Source of the DNA: an uncultured Methylococcales bacterium
GTDB lineage: Bacteria; Pseudomonadota; Gammaproteobacteria; Methylococcales; Methylomonadaceae
Direction of reading: 5' to 3'
DNA length: 42,931 bases
NCBI GenBank assembly: GCA_913019935.1
Contig: CAJVZC010000008.1
Location: 1-42,931, forward strand
Under the pieces are notes generated by a model, which saw only the letters and a list, made by a program, of their open reading frames with translations, had not been told where the DNA came from and did no database searches. The translations under genes were made by a program, and so were the position numbers. Below, one piece after another: positions 16,218-24,312 of the stretch. How positions within the stretch are numbered: position 1 is the first letter of the stretch; each line of letters starts with the position of its first letter.

Positions 16218-17579
16218 ATGAGACATATATCGGTAATTAATCGACTTTATTTGTTGATATTGTTTTTTTTTGTTGCGATATTGACCGGGATTAACAATCA
16301 TTATTTATACAGTTACATCGGTTATGAAACCCTTGAAGAACAGCATGTCTTATTAAATTTGGTGCAAAACCAGTTTGATAGTTGCCTCATTGAAGATGTT
16401 GAAGGAGAGAAGTGTGTTGCTATGATGCTTTCAGGTCTTAGTTCTACCGCTCTTACCAGTGAATTAGAAGTCTCTGAGGATGGTGAAAGGTTGTTCTCGA
16501 ACCGGCTCGATATTTTTACCGAGCGCAGTGAAATTCACTCGACCAATACGATTAAATATAAACAGCATGAGATTACATTATCACTCTTTAAGAGGCCAAC
16601 CCCGCCAATTCTAGTCAGCGTTTTTCAGAGTATGACTTTTTCATTACCCGAATTGATTCAACGCATTATTGATGAGGACTGGGATGGAGCTAGAAATTTC
16701 ATCTATACGGTGGCTTGGCCACGGAGTCGCCCTGCATTTTGGTTGGCCGTTTTTAGTTTATTTTTATTTCGCATGGCTTCACTCCGTGAGCAAGTTTTAA
16801 AACGGTTGTTAAATATGCGTGAAAGAGAAGTTGTTAAAGCACGGAATGACTTAAAAGGTCTTAATGAAAAAGTCGATGAATTAGGGGGTGCTAAAGAGAT
16901 TAACGAAGAAGAGTTACTTAAGGCGCAACGTAATATTAAAAAGTTGCGGTTAAGTTTAAAGAATACACATGATATCGACCAGTATGAAATAAGTCAGTTA
17001 GAGGGTGAGCTGGAGAAAGAAAATCAATTTGCGTTGGAATTAATACAGGAAAATGAAGATTTATCTGTTGAGTTGAGAGCGATTCAAAAAGCCACTTTGA
17101 AGAAAGACCGGCAAATTCGTAAGGATGAGGAAACTTTAGATTATGGGCTAACGACAGAAAAAATTCGCATTAAGAATAAGATTTATGAGGCACTCAGTAA
17201 AAATCCATTAATCACGAATAATGATGGTTTGATTAAAGTGTATCAAGGGAAACATCACAGTAAGACTTTTGTACAACAAGTCGCTCGTGCTTTAGATAAG
17301 AACACGTTTCTTAGAGAACAGGTGGTGGCGGTTTATTCGATCCGATATAACCGTAGGCTACGGGGAAAAATAGTGGTTTTGATGGATGAGCACAGTAAAA
17401 ATTATGTGGCTAATATTTACGATTATTGTGATGAAGGGTTTGGCGCTCAAATTGATTTAGGAACGACTAAAATATGGGAGGCCTGCTTAAAGGCAAAGTG
17501 TATTATTAATTTGTCAGATATGTTTAAAAAGTATGAGTTAAGGGTTCATGAAAATGGGGATGTTTTGAGTGAGTCTTGA
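16218..17579 (+). CDS. Unknown two-helix membrane protein with long coiled coil
   Basis: A 453-aa protein I do not recognise. Helix 1 is at about residues 9-25, an extracytoplasmic part spans 26-170 with two cysteines (C56, C66), and helix 2 is at 172-186 followed by the basic stop LREQVLKRLLNMRERE. A highly charged coiled coil runs from about 190 to 305. A compact C-terminal domain follows (about 315-445), including KTFVQQVARALDKNTFLREQ and GKIVVLMDEHSKNYVANIYD. The plan is that of a sensor or scaffold: outside domain, membrane, coiled coil, inside output domain. No HAMP, kinase, GGDEF or methyl-accepting motif is seen. A ribosome binding site AAAGAAG lies before the start. Confidence 0.6.
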   Translation: MRHISVINRLYLLILFFFVAILTGINNHYLYSYIGYETLEEQHVLLNLVQNQFDSCLIEDVEGEKCVAMMLSGLSSTALTSELEVSEDGERLFSNRLDIFTERSEIHSTNTIKYKQHEITLSLFKRPTPPILVSVFQSMTFSLPELIQRIIDEDWDGARNFIYTVAWPRSRPAFWLAVFSLFLFRMASLREQVLKRLLNMREREVVKARNDLKGLNEKVDELGGAKEINEEELLKAQRNIKKLRLSLKNTHDIDQYEISQLEGELEKENQFALELIQENEDLSVELRAIQKATLKKDRQIRKDEETLDYGLTTEKIRIKNKIYEALSKNPLITNNDGLIKVYQGKHHSKTFVQQVARALDKNTFLREQVVAVYSIRYNRRLRGKIVVLMDEHSKNYVANIYDYCDEGFGAQIDLGTTKIWEACLKAKCIINLSDMFKKYELRVHENGDVLSES

Positions 17580-17696
17580 GAATTTATTTTACGGTTCTCT
17601 AAAGTTTTGTCATTGTAGATTGACAGGGGTTAAAAAATGGGTGAAGTTATTGATTCTACAATAATATTTTTCTTTAAATAGCTAAAAAGGGGGGGT

Positions 17697-18029
17697 ATGA
17701 AAACGAGAGTCCAAGAATTTATCGATAGGCTGGATACCCAAGACTATCTTTTGATGAAGGATATTGGTAACTATATTATGTATTCATTCCTTGAAATGCA
17801 TAGCAATGAAACCCCTAATATTATGAGTCAGAGAGAGTTTAATGAGACGGTTTCAAGGTTACTTCAAAACTGGGGTGATTTACCTGAGCATAAGGATAAA
17901 TGTTTATTGAAGAAAGACTTGTTGTTAATGGGTGTGTGTCTGCCTTATGATGCAGCGGTTTATCCCGAAGGCGTCAGGCAGATAGCAATAAGTTGGGCGG
18001 CGTCTATAGTTTCTGAGCAAGTGCATTGA
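17697..18029 (+). CDS. Hypothetical protein (110 aa)
   Basis: A soluble, mainly helical 110-aa protein (MKTRVQEFIDRLDTQDYLLM at the start) with two cysteines and no signal peptide or known motif. The start follows a strong AAGGGGGGG tract. It lies 117 bp after the coiled-coil membrane protein gene on the same strand and may be its partner, but nothing in the sequence proves this. I do not recognise the family. Confidence 0.55.
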   Translation: MKTRVQEFIDRLDTQDYLLMKDIGNYIMYSFLEMHSNETPNIMSQREFNETVSRLLQNWGDLPEHKDKCLLKKDLLLMGVCLPYDAAVYPEGVRQIAISWAASIVSEQVH

Positions 18030-18216
18030 AATGGGATTTAATCATATTGCCCGGTAGCGTTAAACTTTATTACTTTGTTGTTGCAATCGATAGGGTATAG
18101 AGGTATAAATAAAGTCCGCCATCTAGATGTATTGGCGAATAAAAATAAAAAAAGAATAATAATAATTTTAAGAGTCACTTAGTTTCGCTTCAATAGCGTT
18201 AACAGTACTCCCCCCA

Positions 18217-18253
18217 AATAGAAAGATCGGAGATCTTTTAGTTATTTCTATTT
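18217..18253 (+). other. Nested inverted repeats, possible structured RNA
   Basis: AAAGATC (18222-18228) and GATCTTT (18232-18238) form a perfect 7-bp stem with a 3-nt loop. AAATAGAAA (18217-18225) is also perfectly complementary to TTTCTATTT (18245-18253). The two pairings overlap at 18222-18225, so they compete or form one bulged stem. The strong terminator at 18262 follows. The 190 bp before it (18030-18216) holds no ORF I can support. Confidence 0.3.
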
Positions 18254-18261
18254 AACAAAAC

Positions 18262-18290
18262 AAGGCCTGATAAATCGGGCCTTTTTTTTT
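18262..18290 (+). terminator. Strong intrinsic terminator, probably bidirectional
   Basis: AAGGCCTGA (18262-18270), loop TAAA, TCGGGCCTT (18274-18282), then a run of T. The stem is nine pairs with one T-G. The opposite strand carries TTGTTTTGTT after the same stem, so it can also end the convergent alanine dehydrogenase transcript. Confidence 0.85.
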
Positions 18291-18321
18291 GTTTTTTTTT
18301 AGTGGAAATAGGTTAAGTTTT

Positions 18322-19422
18322 TTATAGATAGGGGCGGTAATAGTGGTTAAGTTCAAGCGAGTCTGCTACGGCCTGGTTAGTTATTCTGCCTAAATAGGTA
18401 TTAATACCCTGTGCAAAACAGGGGTCTTTACTGGCTTTGATGAGGCCATTGTTAGCTAAATGTAAAATATAAGGTAAGGTGGCTTTCTCTAAGGCGCAGG
18501 TCGCTGTTCTTGGGTATGCTCCAGGCATATTACTGACGGCATAGTGGATAATGCCGTGTTTTTTGAAGATAGGGTCTTTGTGGGTGGTGATATGAGAGGT
18601 TTCAATACAGCCGCCTTGGTCAATGCTGACATCAACAATAACCGAGCCAGGTTTCATTTTTTTTACCATATTATCTGTTATTACCCAAGGTGATTTATGG
18701 CCTGGAATTAAAATGGCACCGACAACGAGGTCGGCTTGTTTAAGTCGTTGGATGATGATTTCAGGGCTGGAATAGTAATAAGTTATTTTGTTGAGTAATA
18801 AGTCGGAAAAGAGGGGAAGGTTTTGTTTAGATAACCCGATTAGCTCTACAGTTGCCCCCATTCCGATAGCCGTTCGCGCGGCATGTTGACCGACAACACC
18901 ATCGCCAATAATAACAACATGCCCAGAAGGCTGGTCATTGATACGTCCTAATTGTATGCCAGATCCACCCTGTGGAGAGGCTAAAAAGTAGTTGCCGATT
19001 GCAATGCTCATATTTCCAGCAATAGCGCTCATCGGTGCTAATAACGGTAAATGTCCTTTTGGGTCTGTGACTGTTTCATAGGCGATTGCAGTCGTTTTAT
19101 TGTTTAATAATTGTTGTGTAAGTTGTCGGTCAGCACCTGCTAAATGTAGGTAGGTGAATAAGATTTGTTGGGAAAGATAAGGGTATTCATCGGCTATAGG
19201 TTCTTTAACTTTAAGGACTAATTCATTGTCCCAAGCACTGGTTGTATCACAAATATGCGCGCCTGCATGAAGGTATGAGGCATCGCTAAACCCAGATCCT
19301 TCGCCGGCGCCTTGATCGACTTTGATGCTATGCCCAGCTAAGGATAGTTGTTCAACACCATAAGGTGTCAGTGCAACTCGAAATTCAGCCGCACGGATTT
19401 CACGAATTAAGCCAATTTTCAT
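18322..19422 (-). CDS. ald: Alanine dehydrogenase
   Basis: A 366-aa NAD-dependent alanine dehydrogenase (L-alanine to pyruvate and ammonia, reversible), cytoplasmic, usually hexameric. The N-terminus MKIGLIREIRAAEFRVALTP carries Arg15. Lys73 lies in KVKEP and His93 in YLHLAG, matching the substrate-binding Lys and His of the family. The NAD fold is VVIIGDGVVGQHAARTAIGMGA at 169-190. Length is normal. It is monocistronic, with AGGA before the start and a strong shared terminator after it. The divergent region to the next gene is 168 bp. Confidence 0.93.
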   Translation of the reverse strand: MKIGLIREIRAAEFRVALTPYGVEQLSLAGHSIKVDQGAGEGSGFSDASYLHAGAHICDTTSAWDNELVLKVKEPIADEYPYLSQQILFTYLHLAGADRQLTQQLLNNKTTAIAYETVTDPKGHLPLLAPMSAIAGNMSIAIGNYFLASPQGGSGIQLGRINDQPSGHVVIIGDGVVGQHAARTAIGMGATVELIGLSKQNLPLFSDLLLNKITYYYSSPEIIIQRLKQADLVVGAILIPGHKSPWVITDNMVKKMKPGSVIVDVSIDQGGCIETSHITTHKDPIFKKHGIIHYAVSNMPGAYPRTATCALEKATLPYILHLANNGLIKASKDPCFAQGINTYLGRITNQAVADSLELNHYYRPYL

Positions 19423-19526
19423 AGAATATTTCCTGAGTTATATATAGTTAAGACCTCAATTACATAGGCTTAGTTCAGGGCGTGTTTGTTATCAAAACTA
19501 TCGCTATGGCAGGTAAATAAAAGGGA

Positions 19527-19556
19527 TTGGCAAGTTCTTCTTAGCTGGGATATACT
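19527..19556 (+). promoter_or_regulatory. Sigma-70 promoter for the 19591 gene
   Basis: TTGGCA (19527-19532), an 18-bp spacer, and TATACT (19551-19556). The predicted start of transcription near 19563 leaves a short leader before ATG 19591, with AGGGA upstream of the start codon. It probably drives the small-protein run 19591-20186. Confidence 0.6.
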
Positions 19557-19590
19557 CCGCCATGAGTGAGTAATAAACAGGGATATTGAG

Positions 19591-20043
19591 ATGTTAAAAA
19601 AATCATTGCTTTATTGGGTTATTGTTTTTGTTTTAAGTGGTGTGGGTAGTGCGGAAGTTTTCGCGGCTAAGAAATATCCGGCAAGTGACTTTAACCCGGT
19701 TGTTATTTATCAAAATGATGAGATTAAGAAAAATGTTCTGCAATCTCAAGCCCAGAGGACGAAGAAATCTTCCATCTCGACATTAGAGTTATTAATGGGT
19801 ATAGGTTTTTTGGGGTTTATTGGGTTTTTGTTTAAATCGACTCCGGCACCGACAGTGTCTGCGAGTGAATTAACGACCACTGATCATGTAGATGATGTTC
19901 ACGTTGTCGATAATACAGAAGACATAACGGTCGAAGAAGAAGTTGTTGTTACGGAAGAGGATGTCCCCGCTGACAATAATGTTGTCGAAACGACGCCAGT
20001 TGTAGTAGCTAAGCGGAAACGTTACGGGTATCAGGGTAGGTAA
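19591..20043 (+). CDS. Small exported bitopic protein with acidic tail (150 aa)
   Basis: A signal peptide with likely cleavage at VFA/AKK (residue 25) is followed by a short polar part, a membrane helix at about 66-83 (ELLMGIGFLGFIGFLFKS), a strongly acidic Val/Glu/Asp-rich stretch (about 90-140) and the basic end KRKRYGYQGR. If both the signal is cleaved and the helix spans, the acidic tail lies in the cytoplasm. No family is recognised. It is the first gene of a run with a small lipoprotein gene 32 bp downstream. Confidence 0.6.
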   Translation: MLKKSLLYWVIVFVLSGVGSAEVFAAKKYPASDFNPVVIYQNDEIKKNVLQSQAQRTKKSSISTLELLMGIGFLGFIGFLFKSTPAPTVSASELTTTDHVDDVHVVDNTEDITVEEEVVVTEEDVPADNNVVETTPVVVAKRKRYGYQGR

Positions 20044-20075
20044 TTTAAAAAGCGATATTTCTTAGGAGAGCTGTT

Positions 20076-20186
20076 TTGAAGGCATTAATTATATTTATAG
20101 TACTCTTTTTAACAGCTTGTAATGATATGGATAGCATGCGCATGCCATCAGAGCAGGCCTCTTTGGTGGCGTTAGATTTGTCCTGA
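20076..20186 (+). CDS. Very small lipoprotein (36 aa)
   Basis: A TTG-started frame with AGGAG at 20064-20068, seven bases before the start. The product MKALIIFIVLFLTACNDMDS plus 16 residues has a textbook lipobox LTAC with Cys15, leaving a mature lipopeptide of 22 residues, similar in plan to entericidin-type small lipoproteins though not clearly of that family. It follows the bitopic protein gene by 32 bp and probably shares its transcript. Confidence 0.5.
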   Translation: MKALIIFIVLFLTACNDMDSMRMPSEQASLVALDLS

Positions 20187-20306
20187 AAGTTGTATCTTGG
20201 CCATTATAAGTATGCGCCAGAAAATTCATGGGAAAAGACAATAGGGTTACAGGTAGCAATTGTTTTCCAGCGCTTAATGTAGTCTTGTGATCAGAGTCTT
20301 AACAGA

Positions 20307-20483
20307 ATGATTAAATTTCCAACTTTGAAGAAAAAAAAGAAATTCGTTATCAGTAAACCTAAATTAGCGCAATGGGTGGTTAAACGAATGGGTTGGAAAA
20401 ACAGTTTTAAATTTGTGCGCTTTATTGCCCGCAAGAAATTTGAAGGACGACTTAAAAAAAAGGTAAATTTTTTTTCAAAATAA
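20307..20483 (+). CDS. Small Lys-rich basic protein (58 aa)
   Basis: The ATG frame 20307-20483 gives a very basic 58-aa protein, MIKFPTLKKKKKFVISKPKL at the start and FVRFIARKKFEGRLKKK near the end. The Lys/Arg content suggests binding to RNA, DNA or a membrane surface. No clear Shine-Dalgarno is seen, and an A-rich region can produce such a frame by chance, so confidence is limited. It lies between the small lipoprotein and the convergent ppnN gene. Confidence 0.4.
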   Translation: MIKFPTLKKKKKFVISKPKLAQWVVKRMGWKNSFKFVRFIARKKFEGRLKKKVNFFSK

Positions 20484-20492
20484 CCGTTTGCT

Positions 20493-20525
20493 ACCAGCCC
20501 CTCTAATAAGAGGAGTTGTTGGTTT
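20493..20525. terminator. Hairpin between convergent genes
   Basis: CCTCT (20500-20504), loop AATA, AGAGG (20509-20513), with further partial pairing of ACCA and TGGT outside. A short GGTTTT follows on the + strand. It is weak as an intrinsic terminator but sits correctly between the small basic ORF and the end of ppnN. Confidence 0.35.
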
Positions 20526-20546
20526 TGTGCGTGACTACAGTCGAAA

Positions 20547-21923
20547 TTATTTTAAATTGAGTCGGTAGCAAGGTTGGTAGGACTGGTTCGACGGCAATTT
20601 CATACGATTAGATTGAATATAGGCATTAAGTAATTCATCTATTGCGGCAAGAATAGAGGGGTCACCATTAATAGTAAAAGGACCTTTTTCTTTAATTTGT
20701 TTAATGCCTTCAGGTTTAACATTACCACTAACAATTCCTGAAAAAACATGAGACAAATTCTGTGCCAAATCATGTGTGGGTTGTTCCGCTTTTAATTCCA
20801 ATGCGGCCATGCTGTGATGCGTTGGTGTAAAAGGTAACTGCGCTTTTTTATTAATGGTTAACGCCCAGTTGTATATAGGTGAAATACAATGACAAGCACG
20901 GTAAGCTTTGACTTCAGCAAGACCGATCTTAATATATTGAGCAACAGCGCGGGCATCTGAAATAATAATTTTATAACGTGACTGGGCCTCAGGACCTAAT
21001 GTTTTACCGATAAAAGAATCAAGCATTTCAAAATAATAAATTGATTCTGCAGGTCCTGTAAAAACAAAGGGAAAAGGAACGTTACAATTGTTGTCTTCTA
21101 AGAGGATGGCTAACAAATAGAGGATTTCTTCAGTTGTTCCTACTCCGCCCGGAAACACGATGATACCATGAGCCATTCTCACAAAGCCTTCTAAGCGTTT
21201 TTCAATATCGGGGAAGGTAATTAAATCCTTAACAATTGCATTAGGAGGTTCTGCAGCAATAATGCCGATCTCAGTAAGGCCGATGAGTCGTTGTTTATTT
21301 AGCCTTTGTTTAGCCCAGCCAATAGTCGCCCCTTTCATCGGTCCTTTCATCGCACCGGGTCCGGAACCGGTACAGATATCGAAATGCCGTAAGCCTAATT
21401 CGTAACCCACTTCTTTACTGTAATTATATTCGACAGGATTAATAGCGTGCCCACCCCAGCAAGCAACTAAAGATTCGCCGTTTTCATGATTGATAATATC
21501 GGCATTGCGGACTTGATGAAATACGCTATTGGTAATGTCATCAGAGGTTAGTGTTTTGCTAGAATCCGTCGTTTCAAGTTGTTCGATAAAAAGGATATCA
21601 CGAATAATTGCAAATAAATGTTCTTTGATCCCGGTAATAAGTTCCCCGTCCACAAAGGCATAACTTGGGGCATGATTCAGTTTAATATTAAGGCCACGGT
21701 CGGTTGCAATAGGTGTAATTGTGAAATTGGTATATAGATGGTGCATGACCGTTGGATCATCGGTGGTTGAGCCGGTATTTAGAACGGCAAGGGCACAATG
21801 GCGTAGGAGTTGGCCTTTATTTCCGGCATTTAATGAGGCGATGGTTTTTATTTCATATTGTGAGAAATGGTGTCCTTTTCTTAATGGGCTAATGATGATT
21901 TCTTCAATGTACTCAGCGCTCAT
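20547..21923 (-). CDS. ppnN: Nucleotide 5'-monophosphate nucleosidase PpnN
   Basis: A 458-aa PpnN (YgdH) protein, close to the family's usual 454. It splits purine and pyrimidine monophosphates into base and ribose 5-phosphate and in E. coli is controlled by (p)ppGpp. The central LOG-type domain has CTGSGPGAMKGPMKGA and PGGVGTTEEI, which form the phosphoribosyl-binding active site. The N- and C-terminal extensions specific to PpnN are present (SPLRKGHHFSQYEI; SHVFSGIVSGNVKPEGI). It is monocistronic and divergent from the hydrolase gene at 22129. Confidence 0.93.
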   Translation of the reverse strand: MSAEYIEEIIISPLRKGHHFSQYEIKTIASLNAGNKGQLLRHCALAVLNTGSTTDDPTVMHHLYTNFTITPIATDRGLNIKLNHAPSYAFVDGELITGIKEHLFAIIRDILFIEQLETTDSSKTLTSDDITNSVFHQVRNADIINHENGESLVACWGGHAINPVEYNYSKEVGYELGLRHFDICTGSGPGAMKGPMKGATIGWAKQRLNKQRLIGLTEIGIIAAEPPNAIVKDLITFPDIEKRLEGFVRMAHGIIVFPGGVGTTEEILYLLAILLEDNNCNVPFPFVFTGPAESIYYFEMLDSFIGKTLGPEAQSRYKIIISDARAVAQYIKIGLAEVKAYRACHCISPIYNWALTINKKAQLPFTPTHHSMAALELKAEQPTHDLAQNLSHVFSGIVSGNVKPEGIKQIKEKGPFTINGDPSILAAIDELLNAYIQSNRMKLPSNQSYQPCYRLNLK

Positions 21924-21979
21924 TTTGTCCTCTGAAAAATCTGTTGTAATGCCCTGTGACTGGTAGTGATTACTGCGTT

Positions 21980-21985
21980 ATTATA
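21980..21985 (-). promoter_or_regulatory. Putative -10 element for ppnN
   Basis: On the minus strand this reads TATAAT, 57 bp before the ppnN start. It lies inside an imperfect dyad GTTAC-TATAA-TAAC. No good -35 was found at the right spacing. Confidence 0.4.
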
Positions 21986-22128
21986 GTAACAGAGTTTTTT
22001 ACGTAATGAATCCAAGCACCAAGCATTTATTTGAGCACTCCTCGCAATGATTTAATCTGTAAAAGGGTAGTTTTTGAGTGTGGGTGTAAATTTATTTTTT
22101 AAAATTTTATGAGTCATCTAACTACAGT

Positions 22129-22917
22129 ATGGCAGTAAGTAAACCACTTCCTCTCGTTTTTCAAACTTTTGGGGACGCTAAAAAACCCCCCTTGATTATT
22201 TTGCATGGTTTTTTTGCGTCGGCCAGAAATTGGCGATCTGTTGCGAAACGATTTTCGGATAAATTTTATGTGTATGTTTTAGACTTAAGAAATCATGGTG
22301 AGTCACCGCATTCAGACATTATGGATTATCCAGCAATGTCACAAGACCTTTTATTATTTATGGACCAGCAGGGTTTATTAAAAGCTAATATCCTTGGTCA
22401 CAGTATGGGTGGGAAAGTGGCTATGTGGTTTGCATTACACCATTCGCAGCGGCTATTGCGTCTTGTGATTGCTGATATTTCACCAAAAACTTATGTGCAT
22501 TCCTTTGATGCAACGATTAGGGCTTTGCAACAGATTCCTTTGGCCCAGATAACTATGCGGAAAGAGGCTGACAATTATTTATTGGCGACCATTAAGGATA
22601 GTAATTTTAGACAATTCTTATTGCAAAACCTAGTCCTTGATAAGGGGCGTTACCGATGGCGTATTAATTTGCCTGTTTTTTCTCGATGCTCTGATAACAT
22701 TGTGGCTTTTCCTCGGATAGAATCCGAATTACAGTGGAGCAATTCAGTCTTGTTTTTGGGCGGGGCGGTATCCACTTATTTAGATTCCACTGCTATTTTA
22801 AAACTGTTCCCAAATGCAGTCATTGATACGATTCAAGAGGCAGGGCATTGGCTTCATGCAGAGCAACCCGATTTGTTTTGTGAACGAGTTTTAGGTTATT
22901 TGGAACAGGGCGTTTAA
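22129..22917 (+). CDS. Alpha/beta hydrolase, YbfF-like esterase
   Basis: A 262-aa alpha/beta-fold hydrolase. The oxyanion strand is ILHGFFASARNWRSVA (24-39), LDLRNHGESPHS follows (51-62), the nucleophile elbow is GHSMGG with Ser92, and the catalytic His is H240 in EAGHWLHAEQP. The order and spacing fit the YbfF esterase branch, which acts on short acyl esters or acyl-CoA in vitro. The natural substrate is unknown. It is followed after about 80 bp by the ArsC-type gene on the same strand. Confidence 0.85.
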   Translation: MAVSKPLPLVFQTFGDAKKPPLIILHGFFASARNWRSVAKRFSDKFYVYVLDLRNHGESPHSDIMDYPAMSQDLLLFMDQQGLLKANILGHSMGGKVAMWFALHHSQRLLRLVIADISPKTYVHSFDATIRALQQIPLAQITMRKEADNYLLATIKDSNFRQFLLQNLVLDKGRYRWRINLPVFSRCSDNIVAFPRIESELQWSNSVLFLGGAVSTYLDSTAILKLFPNAVIDTIQEAGHWLHAEQPDLFCERVLGYLEQGV

Positions 22918-22996
22918 AGTTGTATCGTGTTTATTAATGATAAAAATAATGTGTTGTGGGGAGTGTAGTGATGGATTATGAGTTATGGAGCATAAG

Positions 22997-23467
22997 ATGA
23001 AGATTTTATTTATTTGCACCCACAATCGGTGCCGCAGTATTTTATCAGAAGCGATTACCAATCAATTGGCGCAAGGTCGAATTGTTGCACGTAGTGCTGG
23101 AAGCCAGCCAGTTGGTGCGGTTCATCCATTGTCAATTCAGTACCTTCTGGAAAATAACTTTTCAGTCGCAGGTTTAAAGAGTCAGTCTTGGGATGAGTTC
23201 TCTGATTTTAATCCCGATTTGATTATAACCGTATGTGATAAAGCGGCGAGTGAGGTTTGTCCTGTGTGGTTTGGTCAATCTACTCAGGTGCACTGGGGGC
23301 TTAACGACCCGTCAAAAATAGAAGGGAGTGCTCAAGATATAGCGGCCGGCTTTCAAGAAGCCATTGATGAGATTAGTTTAAGAGTTCAGGCCTTATTAAC
23401 GCTTGATTTAGATGCGCTTGACCCCGTTCATTTAAAATCAGCCATGTTAAATTTAGGAGCTATTTAG
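22997..23467 (+). CDS. arsC: Arsenate reductase, LMW-phosphatase type (ArsC)
   Basis: A 156-aa protein of the low-molecular-weight phosphatase fold. The P-loop CTHNRCRS holds Cys7, Arg13 and Ser14. The second region ITVCDKAASEVCPVWFG carries two further cysteines, typical of the thioredoxin-linked ArsC branch and not of true tyrosine phosphatases. It reduces arsenate to arsenite in the cytoplasm. ATG at 22997 is chosen because GGAG lies six bases before it; an ATG at 22985 would add four residues. No ArsR, ArsB or Acr3 gene is in the window. Its stop overlaps the convergent M23 gene by 4 bp. Confidence 0.82.
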   Translation: MKILFICTHNRCRSILSEAITNQLAQGRIVARSAGSQPVGAVHPLSIQYLLENNFSVAGLKSQSWDEFSDFNPDLIITVCDKAASEVCPVWFGQSTQVHWGLNDPSKIEGSAQDIAAGFQEAIDEISLRVQALLTLDLDALDPVHLKSAMLNLGAI

Positions 23468-24312
23468 TTGATAGACTCGCCTTTTAGCTGAGCTAAATAG
23501 GAATTAATAAATAGAGCCGGATCAACTTTGGCTTTATTTAAATAAATATTCCAGTGTAGGTGTGGTCCGGTGACTCTGCCGGTTTCACCCACGGTACCGA
23601 GGATTTCACCGCGGTAAACTCGTTGACCCGGTTTAACGTGAATAGCGGACATATGAAAATAACCGGATATTAGGCCTTGGCCATGGTCAAGAAAGACAGT
23701 TTTCCCGTTGTAGTAAAAATGTCCGGTTTCGAGAACCTTGGCGGTTGTTGGTGCCGTAATTGGAGTACCTTTGGGCGCTGCTATATCTAGGCCGCTGTGA
23801 GGGTTTTTGGGTTGATTATTAAAAAACCGCCTTAATCCAAATAAACTGCTAAGTCGGCCGACTACCGGTAAACTAAAATCAGTCTCTATGCGATCCTTTT
23901 CTGACCATGTGTTTAAGGCACGGTTGATGGGTCTACGTTCTTTCTTGATGCGCGCTAGGTTAGTCGCATTTGGGCTTACCATTTGAGTGTTCTTGAGCGT
24001 TATATATTGTGCAGGGTAGTCTTTCGCGCTAATGGTGAACGGTACTTTTTTATTTTTCTGGTGACTTGTGGTTACTTGGAGTTGGTGAACACCTGGCTTT
24101 AGACTCAATGGTATGCCTACGATAGCGGTCCAGTGGTCCTGATTTTTAACGATCAAGACGCGGTTTTCTAGAAAAGAGGCGGTGGGTTTTTTAGTATGAC
24201 TAGGGGCAAGTTGTTTGATGACTATTCCGCCAGGAACGGCTAAAGACTCAGGCAGTGAGGCCGCGTTAGCAATGAATGGGAAAAAGAGCAGTAGTATGAT
24301 TTTTTTTGTCAT
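23464..24312 (-). CDS. M23 family periplasmic metallopeptidase
   Basis: A 282-aa exported peptidase. The signal peptide ends near ANA/ASL (residue 17). A beta-rich N-terminal part (20-110) precedes a LytM/M23 domain at about 145-272. Zinc ligands are His172 and Asp176 in HSGLDIAAP and His253 in GPHLHW, with His220 (GYFHM) and His251 nearby, so the site is intact. It should cut peptide cross-links of peptidoglycan. Its ATG overlaps the xseA stop (ATGA), so the two are translationally coupled, with xseA first. Confidence 0.88.
   Translation of the reverse strand: MTKKIILLLFFPFIANAASLPESLAVPGGIVIKQLAPSHTKKPTASFLENRVLIVKNQDHWTAIVGIPLSLKPGVHQLQVTTSHQKNKKVPFTISAKDYPAQYITLKNTQMVSPNATNLARIKKERRPINRALNTWSEKDRIETDFSLPVVGRLSSLFGLRRFFNNQPKNPHSGLDIAAPKGTPITAPTTAKVLETGHFYYNGKTVFLDHGQGLISGYFHMSAIHVKPGQRVYRGEILGTVGETGRVTGPHLHWNIYLNKAKVDPALFINSYLAQLKGESIN

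Noticed and set aside
22997-23467. Arsenic resistance operon
   Set aside because: The ArsC-type gene is isolated; no arsR, arsB, acr3 or arsA gene is present, so only a single reductase is supported.
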